From Psychrobacter glaciei (lineage in GTDB: Bacteria > Pseudomonadota > Gammaproteobacteria > Pseudomonadales > Moraxellaceae): a stretch of DNA of 64,000 bases. Positions 1 to 8,137 of this stretch are shown piece by piece. Location of the stretch: assembly GCF_014652895.1 (NCBI RefSeq), contig NZ_BMZR01000003.1, positions 248,001 through 312,000 on the forward strand, written 5' to 3'. A program made the position numbers and the translations under genes. Numbering within the stretch: the stretch's first letter is position 1; the number at the start of each line of letters is the position of its first letter. The notes beneath the pieces were generated by a model that was not told the origin of the DNA, ran no database searches, and worked only from the letters and a program-made list of their open reading frames with translations.

Positions 1-1
1 A

Positions 2-880
2 TGGGCCAAAAAAATTGGAGAAGATTCTAATGGTCGTCTTAAGGTTGAGGTATATCCATCGGCAACACTCAGTAAAGCAGATACCGCTTATGAATCCACA
101 GTAAAGGGAACGATTGACATCGGTTCTCAAGTACAGGGTTATACTAGTGGCCGCTTTCCACTGACTCAGATTGCAGAGCTTCCCGGTTTGTCTAATTCAT
201 CAACACAGACAGGTTGTATGCTGCAAACCCTTTATGAAAATGGCACTATATCTAGCGAATATGAAGATTCACATCTCCTTTTTATGTTCGCTACCGGCCC
301 TGGTACATTACATAGTGCTGATAAGCTTATTCGAACTCCCGAAGATATGAAAGGGATGCGTATCCGCAGGCCATCTGCTGTAGCAGGTGATATTATAGAA
401 AGTATGGGTGCCTCTCCTGTGGGTTTACCTGCCAATGATATATATACGTCTCTACAGCGCGGTGTGGTTGATGGATTAAGCTTTCCATGGGAGGCGATCA
501 CAACTTTCAAGCTTGATGAGTTAACCAAATATCATACCAATATCCCATTTTATAGTTCTGCTCTGATGATGACTATGAATAAAGATAAATATGAAAGTTT
601 GCCTGATGATTTAAAAAAGGTCATTGATGACAACTCAGGTATGGCTCTTACTAAGAAAGTTGGTGAGATGTGGGATAGAACTGATTTATTAGGTTTGCAA
701 GCTGCTAAAGATAGAGGTGATGAGATCATTGATATTCCAGATCCACTTAATGATCCAGATTGGAAAGGACCTCTGCTAAAAGGAACACAAAAATACTTAG
801 ACGATGTAGGCGCATTAGGACTCGATGCTGAAAGTGTCTATGAAAAAGCAAAAGCTGCTAGTGTAGCCTGTAAGGTCTAA
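2..880 (+). CDS. TRAP transporter substrate-binding protein, DctP family (5' truncated by window edge)
   Basis: This is the periplasmic solute receptor of a tripartite ATP-independent transporter, which captures an organic acid for a DctQM permease. The frame is open from base 2 without a stop, so the true start lies outside the window and an apparent TTG start at 188 is internal. The text reads like the DctP fold: a GTIDIGSQ-like stretch, then PEDMKGMRIRRPSA and a region around GASPVGLPANDIYTSLQRGVVDG, which is the conserved arginine and ligand-binding segment of the family. No DctQ or DctM gene follows; the next gene is a tRNA, so the permease genes must lie upstream or elsewhere. Substrate cannot be read from the sequence. 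Confidence 0.9.
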   Translation, partial: WAKKIGEDSNGRLKVEVYPSATLSKADTAYESTVKGTIDIGSQVQGYTSGRFPLTQIAELPGLSNSSTQTGCMLQTLYENGTISSEYEDSHLLFMFATGPGTLHSADKLIRTPEDMKGMRIRRPSAVAGDIIESMGASPVGLPANDIYTSLQRGVVDGLSFPWEAITTFKLDELTKYHTNIPFYSSALMMTMNKDKYESLPDDLKKVIDDNSGMALTKKVGEMWDRTDLLGLQAAKDRGDEIIDIPDPLNDPDWKGPLLKGTQKYLDDVGALGLDAESVYEKAKAASVACKV

Positions 881-896
881 TTATTTTTTAATATTA

Positions 897-912
897 GGGC
901 GTGTCATCAAAT
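897..912 (+). repeat. Solo terminal inverted repeat of the 170-bp MITE family
   Basis: The sequence GGGCGTGTCATCAA, preceded by TA, equals the terminal repeat of the element at 28091-28260. No matching second end is seen nearby, so this is probably a remnant. The gene upstream stops at 880. Confidence 0.5.
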
Positions 913-941
913 CTTCTATAAACCTCAAAAATTGGACAAAA

Positions 942-977
942 AAAAGCCTCACTTCCTATTTAAAGAGTGAGGCTTTT
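942..977. terminator. Bidirectional rho-independent terminator
   Basis: Perfect 12-bp arms AAAAGCCTCACT and AGTGAGGCTTTT enclose a 12-base loop, with A-runs before and T-runs after. It can serve the TRAP gene from the left and the minus-strand tRNA-Gly from the right. Confidence 0.85.
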
Positions 978-998
978 AGTGCTTTTTCAAGCCATATT

Positions 999-1073
999 TG
1001 GAGCGGGAAAAGAGATTCGAACTCTCGACCCCAACCTTGGCAAGGTTATGCTCTACCACTGAGCTATTCCCGC
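999..1073 (-). tRNA. tRNA-Gly (anticodon GCC)
   Basis: Read on the minus strand it folds as a 75-nt tRNA: acceptor GCGGGAA pairs with TTCCCGC, the D arm is GCTC/GAGC, the anticodon loop TTGCCAA lies in a TAACC/GGTTG-type stem, and the T loop is TTCGAAT. The 3' CCA is encoded. The GCC anticodon decodes GGC and GGU. Confidence 0.97.
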
Positions 1074-1333
1074 TAATTATCAATTAACTATCGTCAGTTG
1101 ATGATGGCGTATTATACGCAGTTTTTTTGGTGTGTCAACACCCATGACGAAAAAAACCAAAGTTAGTAAAATAGGCGTGTCTTCTAGCCATAAATGTATG
1201 TTATAACAGTTTATTATAATATGTATTCCAAAAGCTTTGCATTACATAAATAAGCTGGGATGCACTTTATAATTTAACCTCAATTACATTCACAGTTATC
1301 AATACTTATAAAGATAAGTCATAGGGATATACA

Positions 1334-3004
1334 ATGAGTCAACACTATACCATCGCCGATTATTTGTTTGATCGTGTCGCAGAAGCGGGCGCATCTGAGA
1401 TATTTGGCGTACCTGGTGATTTTAATTTAACTTTTTTAGACAATATTCTCGCATCTGATAAGCTGCGCTGGGTAGGTAATACTAATGAGCTAAATGCCGG
1501 TTATGCTGCTGATGGTTATGCACGCGAGCGTGGGTTTGCCGCGATGGTAACTACTTTTGGTGTGGGCGAGTTATCAGCGATTAACGCGACGGCAGGCTCT
1601 TTTGCTGAGTACGCGCCAGTACTACATATCGTGGGAGCACCAAGTACCGCTCTACAAGACTCAAAGCGCCGTATTCATCATTCGCTTGGTGATGGCGTAT
1701 TCAATCATTTTATTAAAATGGTCGAGCCAGTGACAGTGGCACGGGCGCAAATTACACCAGAAAACGCCGCCTCAGAGATTGACCGTGTCATTCGTCTGGT
1801 GCTCAAAAAGCATCGCCCCGGCTATCTGTTACTATCGCCTGATGTTGCGCGTCAGCCTATCTATCCACCAACCACCAAGCTGATTGATAGCCAAGAAGAC
1901 ATCACCAGTCAAGCGGCACTGGCAGATTTCAAACAAGCATTAACGGAGTTTTTGCCAAACAAAACCATGATGCTTATGGCAGATTTGATGGTACATCGTT
2001 TAGGATTGCAAAATCAGCTCAAAGCACTGATCGCTGATACCGATATTCCTTATACCACACTGTCTTGGGGCAAAACTTTGCTTGATGAAAACAGTGATCG
2101 TTGGGCAGGAACTTATGCAGGTGTTGCCTCGCGTCCTGTGGTCAAAGATGCGGTAGAAAACTGTGAATGCCTGATCAAAGTAGGGGTGCAGTATACCGAT
2201 ACGACTACCGCAGGATTCAGCCAAGATATCAATGAGGATGTGGTAGTAGACTTACATTATGAACGGGCTTCTATCAGCGGTCAAAACTTTGCACCGATTG
2301 CGCTAAAAGATGCGCTGCAAGCGTTACATGAAGTGATGACCTCTGGCATCAATATCGTACCAAAATCTTTCTGTGAGCCGGTTAATCCTCATGAACAAAA
2401 TGGCAAAGATGATGAGGCTATCCGCCAAGACGATCTGTGGCATATCATCGCTGCGCGCTTAGATCATAATAATTTGGTTTTTTCAGAACAAGGAACGGCC
2501 TATTTTGGTATCAGTGATGTGCGTCTGCCAGAAGGGGTTACCTCTTATGGGCAACCAATGTGGGGGTCGATTGGCTATACGTTGCCAGCCAGCTTAGGTG
2601 CTGCTATCGCATCGCCAGACAAGCGTGGTGTTCTATTAATCGGTGATGGCTCAGCATTGTTGACTATTCAAGAACTGGCAGTCATGATTCAGGAGCGTAT
2701 CAATCCAGTCATCGTCTTAATTAACAACGATGGATATACCGTGGAGCGTGCGATTCATGGCGAAAACCAATACTACAATGATATTCCTAAATGTGATTGG
2801 CAGATCATGCCACAAGCCTTTGGTGCCAACAAAGAGAACAGTCTCATACTCAAAGTAGAAACGGCAGGTGAGCTAAAATCTGCCCTCGACAAGGCCGCTG
2901 CTACCACCGATAAATTAGTGATGATCGAGGTGATCGCGGATAAGCATGATATCCCGCCATTACTTGCAGATATCAGTGCCGCGCTTAAGCCAAAAAATGA
3001 TTAA
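1334..3004 (+). CDS. Thiamine-diphosphate 2-oxo acid decarboxylase (indolepyruvate/pyruvate decarboxylase family)
   Basis: This enzyme decarboxylates a 2-oxo acid to an aldehyde in the cytoplasm using thiamine diphosphate and magnesium. At 556 aa it has the usual family length. Family residues are visible: Asp29 in VPGDFN, Glu52 in NELNAGYAADGYAR, the double histidine His115-His116 in RIHHSLGDG, and the cofactor motif starting at GDGS437 and ending in NNDGYTVE. The HH pair and the GYTVE glutamate separate pyruvate, indolepyruvate and branched-chain decarboxylases from acetolactate synthases. The start follows an AGGGATA sequence. The gene stands alone with its own terminator at 3042-3077. The substrate could be indolepyruvate, phenylpyruvate or pyruvate; nothing local decides it. 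Confidence 0.88.
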   Translation: MSQHYTIADYLFDRVAEAGASEIFGVPGDFNLTFLDNILASDKLRWVGNTNELNAGYAADGYARERGFAAMVTTFGVGELSAINATAGSFAEYAPVLHIVGAPSTALQDSKRRIHHSLGDGVFNHFIKMVEPVTVARAQITPENAASEIDRVIRLVLKKHRPGYLLLSPDVARQPIYPPTTKLIDSQEDITSQAALADFKQALTEFLPNKTMMLMADLMVHRLGLQNQLKALIADTDIPYTTLSWGKTLLDENSDRWAGTYAGVASRPVVKDAVENCECLIKVGVQYTDTTTAGFSQDINEDVVVDLHYERASISGQNFAPIALKDALQALHEVMTSGINIVPKSFCEPVNPHEQNGKDDEAIRQDDLWHIIAARLDHNNLVFSEQGTAYFGISDVRLPEGVTSYGQPMWGSIGYTLPASLGAAIASPDKRGVLLIGDGSALLTIQELAVMIQERINPVIVLINNDGYTVERAIHGENQYYNDIPKCDWQIMPQAFGANKENSLILKVETAGELKSALDKAAATTDKLVMIEVIADKHDIPPLLADISAALKPKND

Positions 3005-3041
3005 TTAGTTTGCAAACAGCATTAACAATTATCAGTCATCG

Positions 3042-3077
3042 CCCCATTTAGCAGCATTGCTAGGTGGGGTTTTTTTG
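3042..3077 (+). terminator. Rho-independent terminator after the 2-oxo acid decarboxylase
   Basis: CCCCATTTAGCA pairs imperfectly with GCTAGGTGGGG around a short loop and is followed by seven T residues. Confidence 0.8.
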
Positions 3078-3198
3078 AGCCTTTTTATGATGTAAGTCAA
3101 TTAAGCTGTTGTTCCTCTTATATCGCTTTGCAGACTTTAGTATCATGGTGGATTGGGCTATGTTCAGCCCTTAGCATTCAACAGGAGATGATCCCGTC

Positions 3199-3534
3199 GT
3201 GATTTGGTTAAAAATGCTTATTGGCGCTCTAATGGTACTGGCGATTCAATTATTTGCGCAAACTCGATTTTTTTATTTGGCGGCACTGGCGCCACTTTTC
3301 CCCACTTTTACATTAATCAGTCACTTCATCGTCGGTACTGAGCGTAGTCCTGCTGATTTAAGGGTTGCATTGATATTTAGTATGCTTGGCGTCATCCCGC
3401 ATCTTATTTATACCTTTGTAGTGTTTTTTAGCATCAGCTATGTCAGCTTATATAAGGCACTTTTATTGGGCACCGTTGCTTGGACAATAGCGGCGGCAAT
3501 TTTAGTACTTACTTGGCAATACATTCAGGCTTAG
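3199..3534 (+). CDS. glpM: GlpM family inner-membrane protein
   Basis: A 111-aa, very hydrophobic protein with about four membrane segments. The central text PLFPTFTLISHFIVGTER is nearly the signature of E. coli GlpM, and the following SPADLR matches as well. GlpM is a small inner-membrane protein first linked to glycerol metabolism and alginate output in Pseudomonas; its biochemical role is not settled. The start is GTG, with AGGAG about 11 bases upstream. It is monocistronic, after the decarboxylase terminator. Family identity is good; function stays open. Confidence 0.82.
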   Translation: MIWLKMLIGALMVLAIQLFAQTRFFYLAALAPLFPTFTLISHFIVGTERSPADLRVALIFSMLGVIPHLIYTFVVFFSISYVSLYKALLLGTVAWTIAAAILVLTWQYIQA

Positions 3535-3820
3535 TCAGTATTGGAAAGAGCATCTAAAATAGTATGCCAAACAGTTTCAACTGTATTTATAGGACCGAGG
3601 ACATGTCATCAAACTCACTTGTATCATCATGATTAAAATGAGAGCAAGTATTAGTAAAAATCTTTATAGATAGTTTTTGTAGAAATGATAGTAGATGTTA
3701 TTCTTAATGATATTTTTAATATTCAGATATGGCGTCTACTGGTAAAGGTAAAAGATTAAATTGTAATATTTTCGCACCAACTTAATTCATCATCATTGAT
3801 AAAAATAGGGCTTAAAAAAG
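3535..3820. other. Intergenic region, possible decayed MITE end
   Basis: This 286-bp gap is AT-rich. Around 3600-3650 it carries GACATGTCATCAAAC and, further on, ATTAAAATGAGAGCAA. These loosely follow the left end and inner part of the 170-bp MITE. I see no gene here. Confidence 0.3.
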
Positions 3821-5605
3821 ATGGATACCTTAAATATCCTATACCTCGTAGGGGCATTGTTAATTTTTGCCAGTATCATGGCCAGTACGTTATCCGCGCG
3901 TTTGGGCGTTCCATTATTGCTGTTGTTTTTGATGGTAGGGATGTTGGCAGGTGAGCAGGGTATTTTAGGTATTGAGTTTTCTCAATATGGTATTGCCAAT
4001 TTCGTTGGGCAAGCAGCCTTAGCCTGTATCTTGTTAGATGGTGGTTTGCGCACCTCTTTTAAGTCGTTTCGGGTTGGTCTTAAGCCGGCAATCACCTTGG
4101 CAACGTGGGGCGTATTGGCCACAGTAATGGTGCTAGGGGTGTTTGTTACTTGGTTGCTCGATGTCGATTGGCGCTTTGGGCTATTGATGGCAGCCATCGT
4201 TGGTTCAACTGATGCGGCAGCGGTATTTTCACTATTACGTAATGGCGGTGTCAAGCTCAATGATCGCGTCCAAGCCACGCTCGAATTAGAGTCTGGTGCC
4301 AACGATCCTTTGGCTATTTTATTGGTTACGGGTCTTATCGCTCTAAATGTTGATCCAGCGGGACAGACAGTATTTGGCTTTTTGATATTACTATTCCAGC
4401 AGTTGAGCTTTGGGCTAGGGATGGGCTTGCTATTCGGTTATTTGCTGTCCCGATTATTGCCCAAGATACATTTAGCAGAAGGCATGTATGCTATTTTGAT
4501 ACTATCTGCTGGCTTGTCCGTCTTTGCCGCGACCAATCTAATTGGCGGTAGTGGATTTTTAGCGGTTTATCTCACGGGTGTGATGATTGGCAATCACAAG
4601 GTACGCTCCACCGAGCATGTGATGCGAGTGATGGACAGCTTTGCTTGGTTATCACAAGCGGTGCTTTTCGTAGTGTTAGGACTATTGGTCACCCCATCAA
4701 ACGTCATTAATGTCTGGCATTATTCGGTTGCGATCGCGCTCTTTATGATTTTTGTGGCGCGTCCTATTGCCGTCTATACCAGCGTTAAACCTTTTAAGTT
4801 TAAAGACAGAGAGATAGGCTTTATCTCTTGGGTTGGCTTGCGCGGGGCAGTGCCTATTACCCTTGCGATATTGCCTGTTATGGCAGGGATAGATAACGCC
4901 TTTATGCTGTTTGATATTGCCTTTGGGGTCGTGGTTTTGTCCTTGATTTTGCAAGGTACAACCATTCCTATCATGGCCAATTTGTTTAAGGTGCGGATTC
5001 CGACCAATGATGATCCAAAAGAGGAACATGAGGTTTGGGTGTCGGATAAGGCAAGTATTACTTTGTATGAATTCGAAGTTCAATCAGGGGCATTTGCGAT
5101 TGGTCGTCATCCGATGGATATCTCTAAACGCATTAGCTCTGATGAGATTAGTGTGTTTGCGCTGGTACGTAGGCAGAGAATCGTGGTCGTTGACGAAGAC
5201 ACGAAGCTGAAATTTGGTGACAGTGTTTGGTACGCCATGCGCGGCGATCATGCCAGAAAAATTGCTAAAATTTTCAATGATACGACATTGGATCGTAAAG
5301 CCATCGATGATTTTTATGGCGACTGGCTACTATCACCTAGCGTCAAGCTTGGAGATTTACCCTTCTTTACGGCTATGATGCAATCTGAATCACTGGTAGA
5401 CAGCCTACAGTCTGATCCTAATGACAGCCCAAAAAGCATGTGGGAACAAACGGTCGCTGAATATGTGACAGGAAACCTAGGTACAGCACTGGTCTCAGGA
5501 GATACCGTCGCCATTAATGATAAATGGTCATTGGTCATCAAAGAAATGGATGATAAAGGCAAGCTAAGAACCATTGGCTTAAAGCGTCAGGAGCAACCAA
5601 TCTAA
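3821..5605 (+). CDS. nhaP2: Potassium/proton antiporter, CPA1 family NhaP2 (CvrA) type
   Basis: An inner-membrane cation/proton antiporter of 594 aa, close to E. coli NhaP2 (578 aa). Residues 1 to about 400 form the multi-pass exchanger domain with LLDGG at 71-75, GSTDAAAVFSLL at 128-139 and the ion-site text ESGANDP at 157-163. The SWVGLRGAVPI element near residue 340 is typical of the family. After about residue 405 come a TrkA-C (RCK-C) domain and then a CorC/HlyC-type domain, which are cytoplasmic sensors in this subfamily. The expected job is K+ efflux and osmotic or pH balance. It stands alone and is followed by a dispersed repeat at 5606-5707. Confidence 0.93.
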   Translation: MDTLNILYLVGALLIFASIMASTLSARLGVPLLLLFLMVGMLAGEQGILGIEFSQYGIANFVGQAALACILLDGGLRTSFKSFRVGLKPAITLATWGVLATVMVLGVFVTWLLDVDWRFGLLMAAIVGSTDAAAVFSLLRNGGVKLNDRVQATLELESGANDPLAILLVTGLIALNVDPAGQTVFGFLILLFQQLSFGLGMGLLFGYLLSRLLPKIHLAEGMYAILILSAGLSVFAATNLIGGSGFLAVYLTGVMIGNHKVRSTEHVMRVMDSFAWLSQAVLFVVLGLLVTPSNVINVWHYSVAIALFMIFVARPIAVYTSVKPFKFKDREIGFISWVGLRGAVPITLAILPVMAGIDNAFMLFDIAFGVVVLSLILQGTTIPIMANLFKVRIPTNDDPKEEHEVWVSDKASITLYEFEVQSGAFAIGRHPMDISKRISSDEISVFALVRRQRIVVVDEDTKLKFGDSVWYAMRGDHARKIAKIFNDTTLDRKAIDDFYGDWLLSPSVKLGDLPFFTAMMQSESLVDSLQSDPNDSPKSMWEQTVAEYVTGNLGTALVSGDTVAINDKWSLVIKEMDDKGKLRTIGLKRQEQPI

Positions 5606-5707
5606 TCAATCCACTATAAAAGCGTTACAGCGTTAACCTCGCTTGAGGTATTAAGTATACCTCTACACTCGGTTGCCTTGTACCACTTTTAAATTGAACC
5701 GACTATA
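5606..5707 (+). repeat. Dispersed intergenic repeat family B, copy 1
   Basis: It shares CCACTATAAAAG, ACAGCGTTAACCTCGCTT, a GCCTTG block and CTTTTAAATTGAA..ACTATA in the same order with 25692-25763. This copy is longer by an internal stretch. Its two ends are near direct repeats of each other (AATCAATCCACTATA and AATTGAACCGACTATA). Confidence 0.75.
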
Positions 5708-5796
5708 GCGATATAGCCATTTATCGTTGCTGGTGATGAGCCATGATTTAAACTGGCTTATATTAGCTGGCTCGTATTAGGCCACGCCTTATTCAT

Positions 5797-6717
5797 TTAC
5801 AGCTTTGGCGAGCTTTTTGATAATAGACGCATCATTTGACTTAAAAAATCAGCGACCTGTTTGTGCAAGTTTTCTCGGTAAGCCCAATGATGCTTGACTT
5901 CGTAACTGGCCTCGGTGGGCAGTAGTATTTTCATCAGTCCCATTTCTTCATAACGCTTGGCTAAGTCATTGGGCAGGTAACCAACATGATGACCTGCCAA
6001 AATCAGCTGCGCGGTAGCTTCCATATGGTAAGTGGTGGCACTCAAGGTTTTTGGGCGCACATGATTGATACTCAAATCAGTAATATAGCCTCGTTTTATC
6101 CATGGATAGTTTTGTTCCAAATCCTCAAAAGTTAGCCCTTCTGACTCATAAAACAATCGATGCTCGCGCCCACAGCAAACTACCTGCTTCTCAATAAATG
6201 CTGGCTGGAACGTTAATAGTGGTGGAAAACTGCCAAAATATCCCACACCAATATCACTCTCGTTGCTTAGCAGCTTCTCTAACATGCTTTCAGGGCTTTG
6301 CACATCAATAGAAAAGTGGATAAGGGGATTGTCACGATAACTAGCAGCCAAGCATTGGCGCAAGGCATCATAAAAAAACGTCGGCATTTGATCAATGAGA
6401 CACAATCGAATGTGACCGCCATGCACGGAATCTAATTGACGAATATAGTGCAGTTGATGTTGAAAGCTGGCAACCGCTTCGGTAAAACTCAAGCAGGCTT
6501 CATATACTGCTGCACCATCTTCTGTCAGCTTAAAACCCGCGCGTCCACGATAACAAAGCGTCATACCCAAGCGGTCTTCTAAATGGGTCAAATGACCACT
6601 AATGACAGAGGTCGTCACATTCAAGCGCGACTGGGCGGCTGTCACGCCCTGACACTCTACAATCGCCATAAAGCTACGCAAGGTTTTGATGTCTATTTTT
6701 ATCAATTCATCTAGCAT
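5797..6717 (-). CDS. LysR-type transcriptional regulator, probable GbuR-like regulator of the guanidino locus
   Basis: A 306-aa LysR regulator. The N-terminal helix-turn-helix lies at about residues 10-67 (VTAAQSRLNVTTSVISGHLT, then HLEDRLG), followed by a substrate-binding-like effector domain to the end. It is divergently transcribed from the guanidinobutyrase gene at 6965 across a 247-bp region, the classical arrangement for a LysR regulator and its target. In Pseudomonas aeruginosa gbuA is controlled by the LysR protein GbuR, which supports but does not prove the same role. An 11-bp inverted repeat in the shared promoter (6798-6850) is a candidate binding site. The effector would be expected to be 4-guanidinobutyrate or a relative. 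Confidence 0.88.
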   Translation of the reverse strand: MLDELIKIDIKTLRSFMAIVECQGVTAAQSRLNVTTSVISGHLTHLEDRLGMTLCYRGRAGFKLTEDGAAVYEACLSFTEAVASFQHQLHYIRQLDSVHGGHIRLCLIDQMPTFFYDALRQCLAASYRDNPLIHFSIDVQSPESMLEKLLSNESDIGVGYFGSFPPLLTFQPAFIEKQVVCCGREHRLFYESEGLTFEDLEQNYPWIKRGYITDLSINHVRPKTLSATTYHMEATAQLILAGHHVGYLPNDLAKRYEEMGLMKILLPTEASYEVKHHWAYRENLHKQVADFLSQMMRLLSKSSPKL

Positions 6718-6797
6718 CAGTAATTATTCCTCAGCACTTGTAATGTTTATCAAAATGAATTTTCCATTCATCACTTTTTTAGCATAAAATTTATATC

Positions 6798-6850
6798 AAA
6801 CTTCTGATAATAACGGTTAAATCTAACTTACTACGAAAAATCAGAAGTTT
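6798..6850. promoter_or_regulatory. Inverted repeat in the gbuR-like/gbuA divergent promoter
   Basis: AAACTTCTGAT (6798-6808) and its exact reverse complement ATCAGAAGTTT (6840-6850) are separated by 31 bases. They lie between a LysR gene and its likely target. Wide-spaced dyads are typical of LysR operators, so this is a candidate regulator site. Confidence 0.55.
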
Positions 6851-6964
6851 ACTTCTAAATTTTACCATGGTTTGTATTCAATTATTTAGGTATTGTCAGA
6901 GTCATATAAAAAGTGACATATAACAAATTGGCTATACCGACACACTAAAACAAGGATGTGATTT

Positions 6965-7933
6965 ATGAAATTCAATCAACCATTAAGCGGCAACGACATG
7001 CCAAGATTTGGCGGCTTTGCTTCTATGATGCGCCTGCCGACTCAGGCTGATGCAGAAGGATTAGATGTGGCTTTCGTTGGTGTACCTTTGGACATCGGTG
7101 CATCAAACCGTAGTGGTGCTAGATTGGGACCAAGACAGATACGCGATGAATCACGCATGATTCGTCCCTACAATGTGGCCACTCGTGCTGCGCCTTTTGA
7201 ATCCTTACAAGTTGCTGATATTGGCGACGTACCTATCAATACATTCAACCTGCTAAAAAGCGTTGATATCATCGAAAAATTCTATACAGAAAAAGTCGTC
7301 AAACATGGCGCGATTCCTCTAACGTTGGGCGGCGATCACACCATTGCCTTGCCTATTTTGCGTGCGCTTGCCAAAAAACATGGCCCTGTCGGTATGGTGC
7401 ATATCGATGCGCATGCAGATATCAATGATGATATGTTTGGCGAAAAAATTGCTCATGGCACCCCATTTCGCCGTGCTGTCGAAGAAAACTTAATCGATGG
7501 CAACCGTGTAGTACAAATCGGTCTGCGTGGTACTGGTTATAGTGCGGAAGAGTTTGATTGGTCAACTCAGCAAGGCTTTCGCGTTGTACCTGCTGAGGAA
7601 TGCTGGTACAAGTCGCTAACACCGCTCATGGCAGAAGTGCGTGAAAAGCTAGGCGATGGACCTGTCTATTTAAGTTTCGATATCGATGGTATTGACCCAG
7701 CGTTTGCGCCGGGTACGGGTACTGCTGAAATCGGTGGTTTGACTTCAACTCAAGCCATAGAAATCATTCGCGGTATGCGCGGACTTGATGTGGTGGGTGG
7801 CGATTTAGTAGAAGTGTCTCCTCCTTATGATCCATTTGGTAACACCTCAGTACTGGCAGCGAACTTATTGTTTGAGATGCTATGTATCCTACCGGGTGTG
7901 CGCTATGACGATAAGGTCAAAGCTGTTTACTAA
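6965..7933 (+). CDS. gbuA: Guanidinobutyrase (agmatinase/arginase superfamily)
   Basis: This cytoplasmic manganese ureohydrolase cleaves 4-guanidinobutyrate to 4-aminobutyrate and urea. The 322-aa protein carries the metal motifs GGDHT (His125), HIDAHAD (Asp148, His150, Asp152) and SFDIDGIDP (Asp239, Asp241). It follows Pseudomonas GbuA closely along its length, including the N-terminal PLSGNDMPRFGGFASMMRLP and the GEKIAHGT and SPPYDPFGNT text, more closely than it follows agmatinase SpeB. Guanidinopropionase (GpuA) is the nearest alternative. The start is preceded by AAGGATG. Being next to an AruI homologue and an aldehyde dehydrogenase supports the guanidinobutyrate assignment. Confidence 0.92.
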   Translation: MKFNQPLSGNDMPRFGGFASMMRLPTQADAEGLDVAFVGVPLDIGASNRSGARLGPRQIRDESRMIRPYNVATRAAPFESLQVADIGDVPINTFNLLKSVDIIEKFYTEKVVKHGAIPLTLGGDHTIALPILRALAKKHGPVGMVHIDAHADINDDMFGEKIAHGTPFRRAVEENLIDGNRVVQIGLRGTGYSAEEFDWSTQQGFRVVPAEECWYKSLTPLMAEVREKLGDGPVYLSFDIDGIDPAFAPGTGTAEIGGLTSTQAIEIIRGMRGLDVVGGDLVEVSPPYDPFGNTSVLAANLLFEMLCILPGVRYDDKVKAVY

Positions 7934-8031
7934 TAGCTGTGTCTTATCATGACAATCATAAAAGAATGGATCCTTAACAATCTCTTATTAGCTAGATTTG
8001 GCGTATAGGGTAGCTACCCCAATACGGTATA

Positions 8032-8095
8032 TGAGCGGATAACGGCATCGTCACCAGTGTATTTGAGCGGATAACGGCATCGTCACCAGTGTATT
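8032..8095 (+). repeat. Two perfect tandem copies of a 32-bp unit upstream of the NCS1 permease
   Basis: The unit starts TGAGCGGATAACGGCATCG at 8032 and repeats exactly at 8064; a third copy starts with TGAG and stops. It lies 42 bp upstream of the permease start, in the 204-bp gap after gbuA. It could be a recent slip duplication or a doubled operator. Confidence 0.9.
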
Positions 8096-8137
8096 TGAGT
8101 TGCTGGTATTAATATAATTTGGTTAAGGAAGACCGCA

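Noticed and set aside
188..880. TTG at 188 as the start of the TRAP binding protein
   Set aside because: The frame is open back to base 2 and the text before 188 continues the DctP fold, so the gene is cut by the window edge and 188 is internal.
3593..3650. Full MITE copy after glpM
   Set aside because: Only a loose resemblance to the left end exists, with no TA-flanked second end, so I list it only as a possible remnant.
8032..8095. CRISPR array or lac-type operator
   Set aside because: The two 32-bp units are directly adjacent without spacers, so it is not a CRISPR. The GGATAAC resemblance to the lac operator covers only a few bases, and no LacI protein is encoded nearby.
7934..8137. Guanidine riboswitch
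   Set aside because: I looked because of the guanidino genes but saw none of the conserved ACGR-type loops or paired elements.
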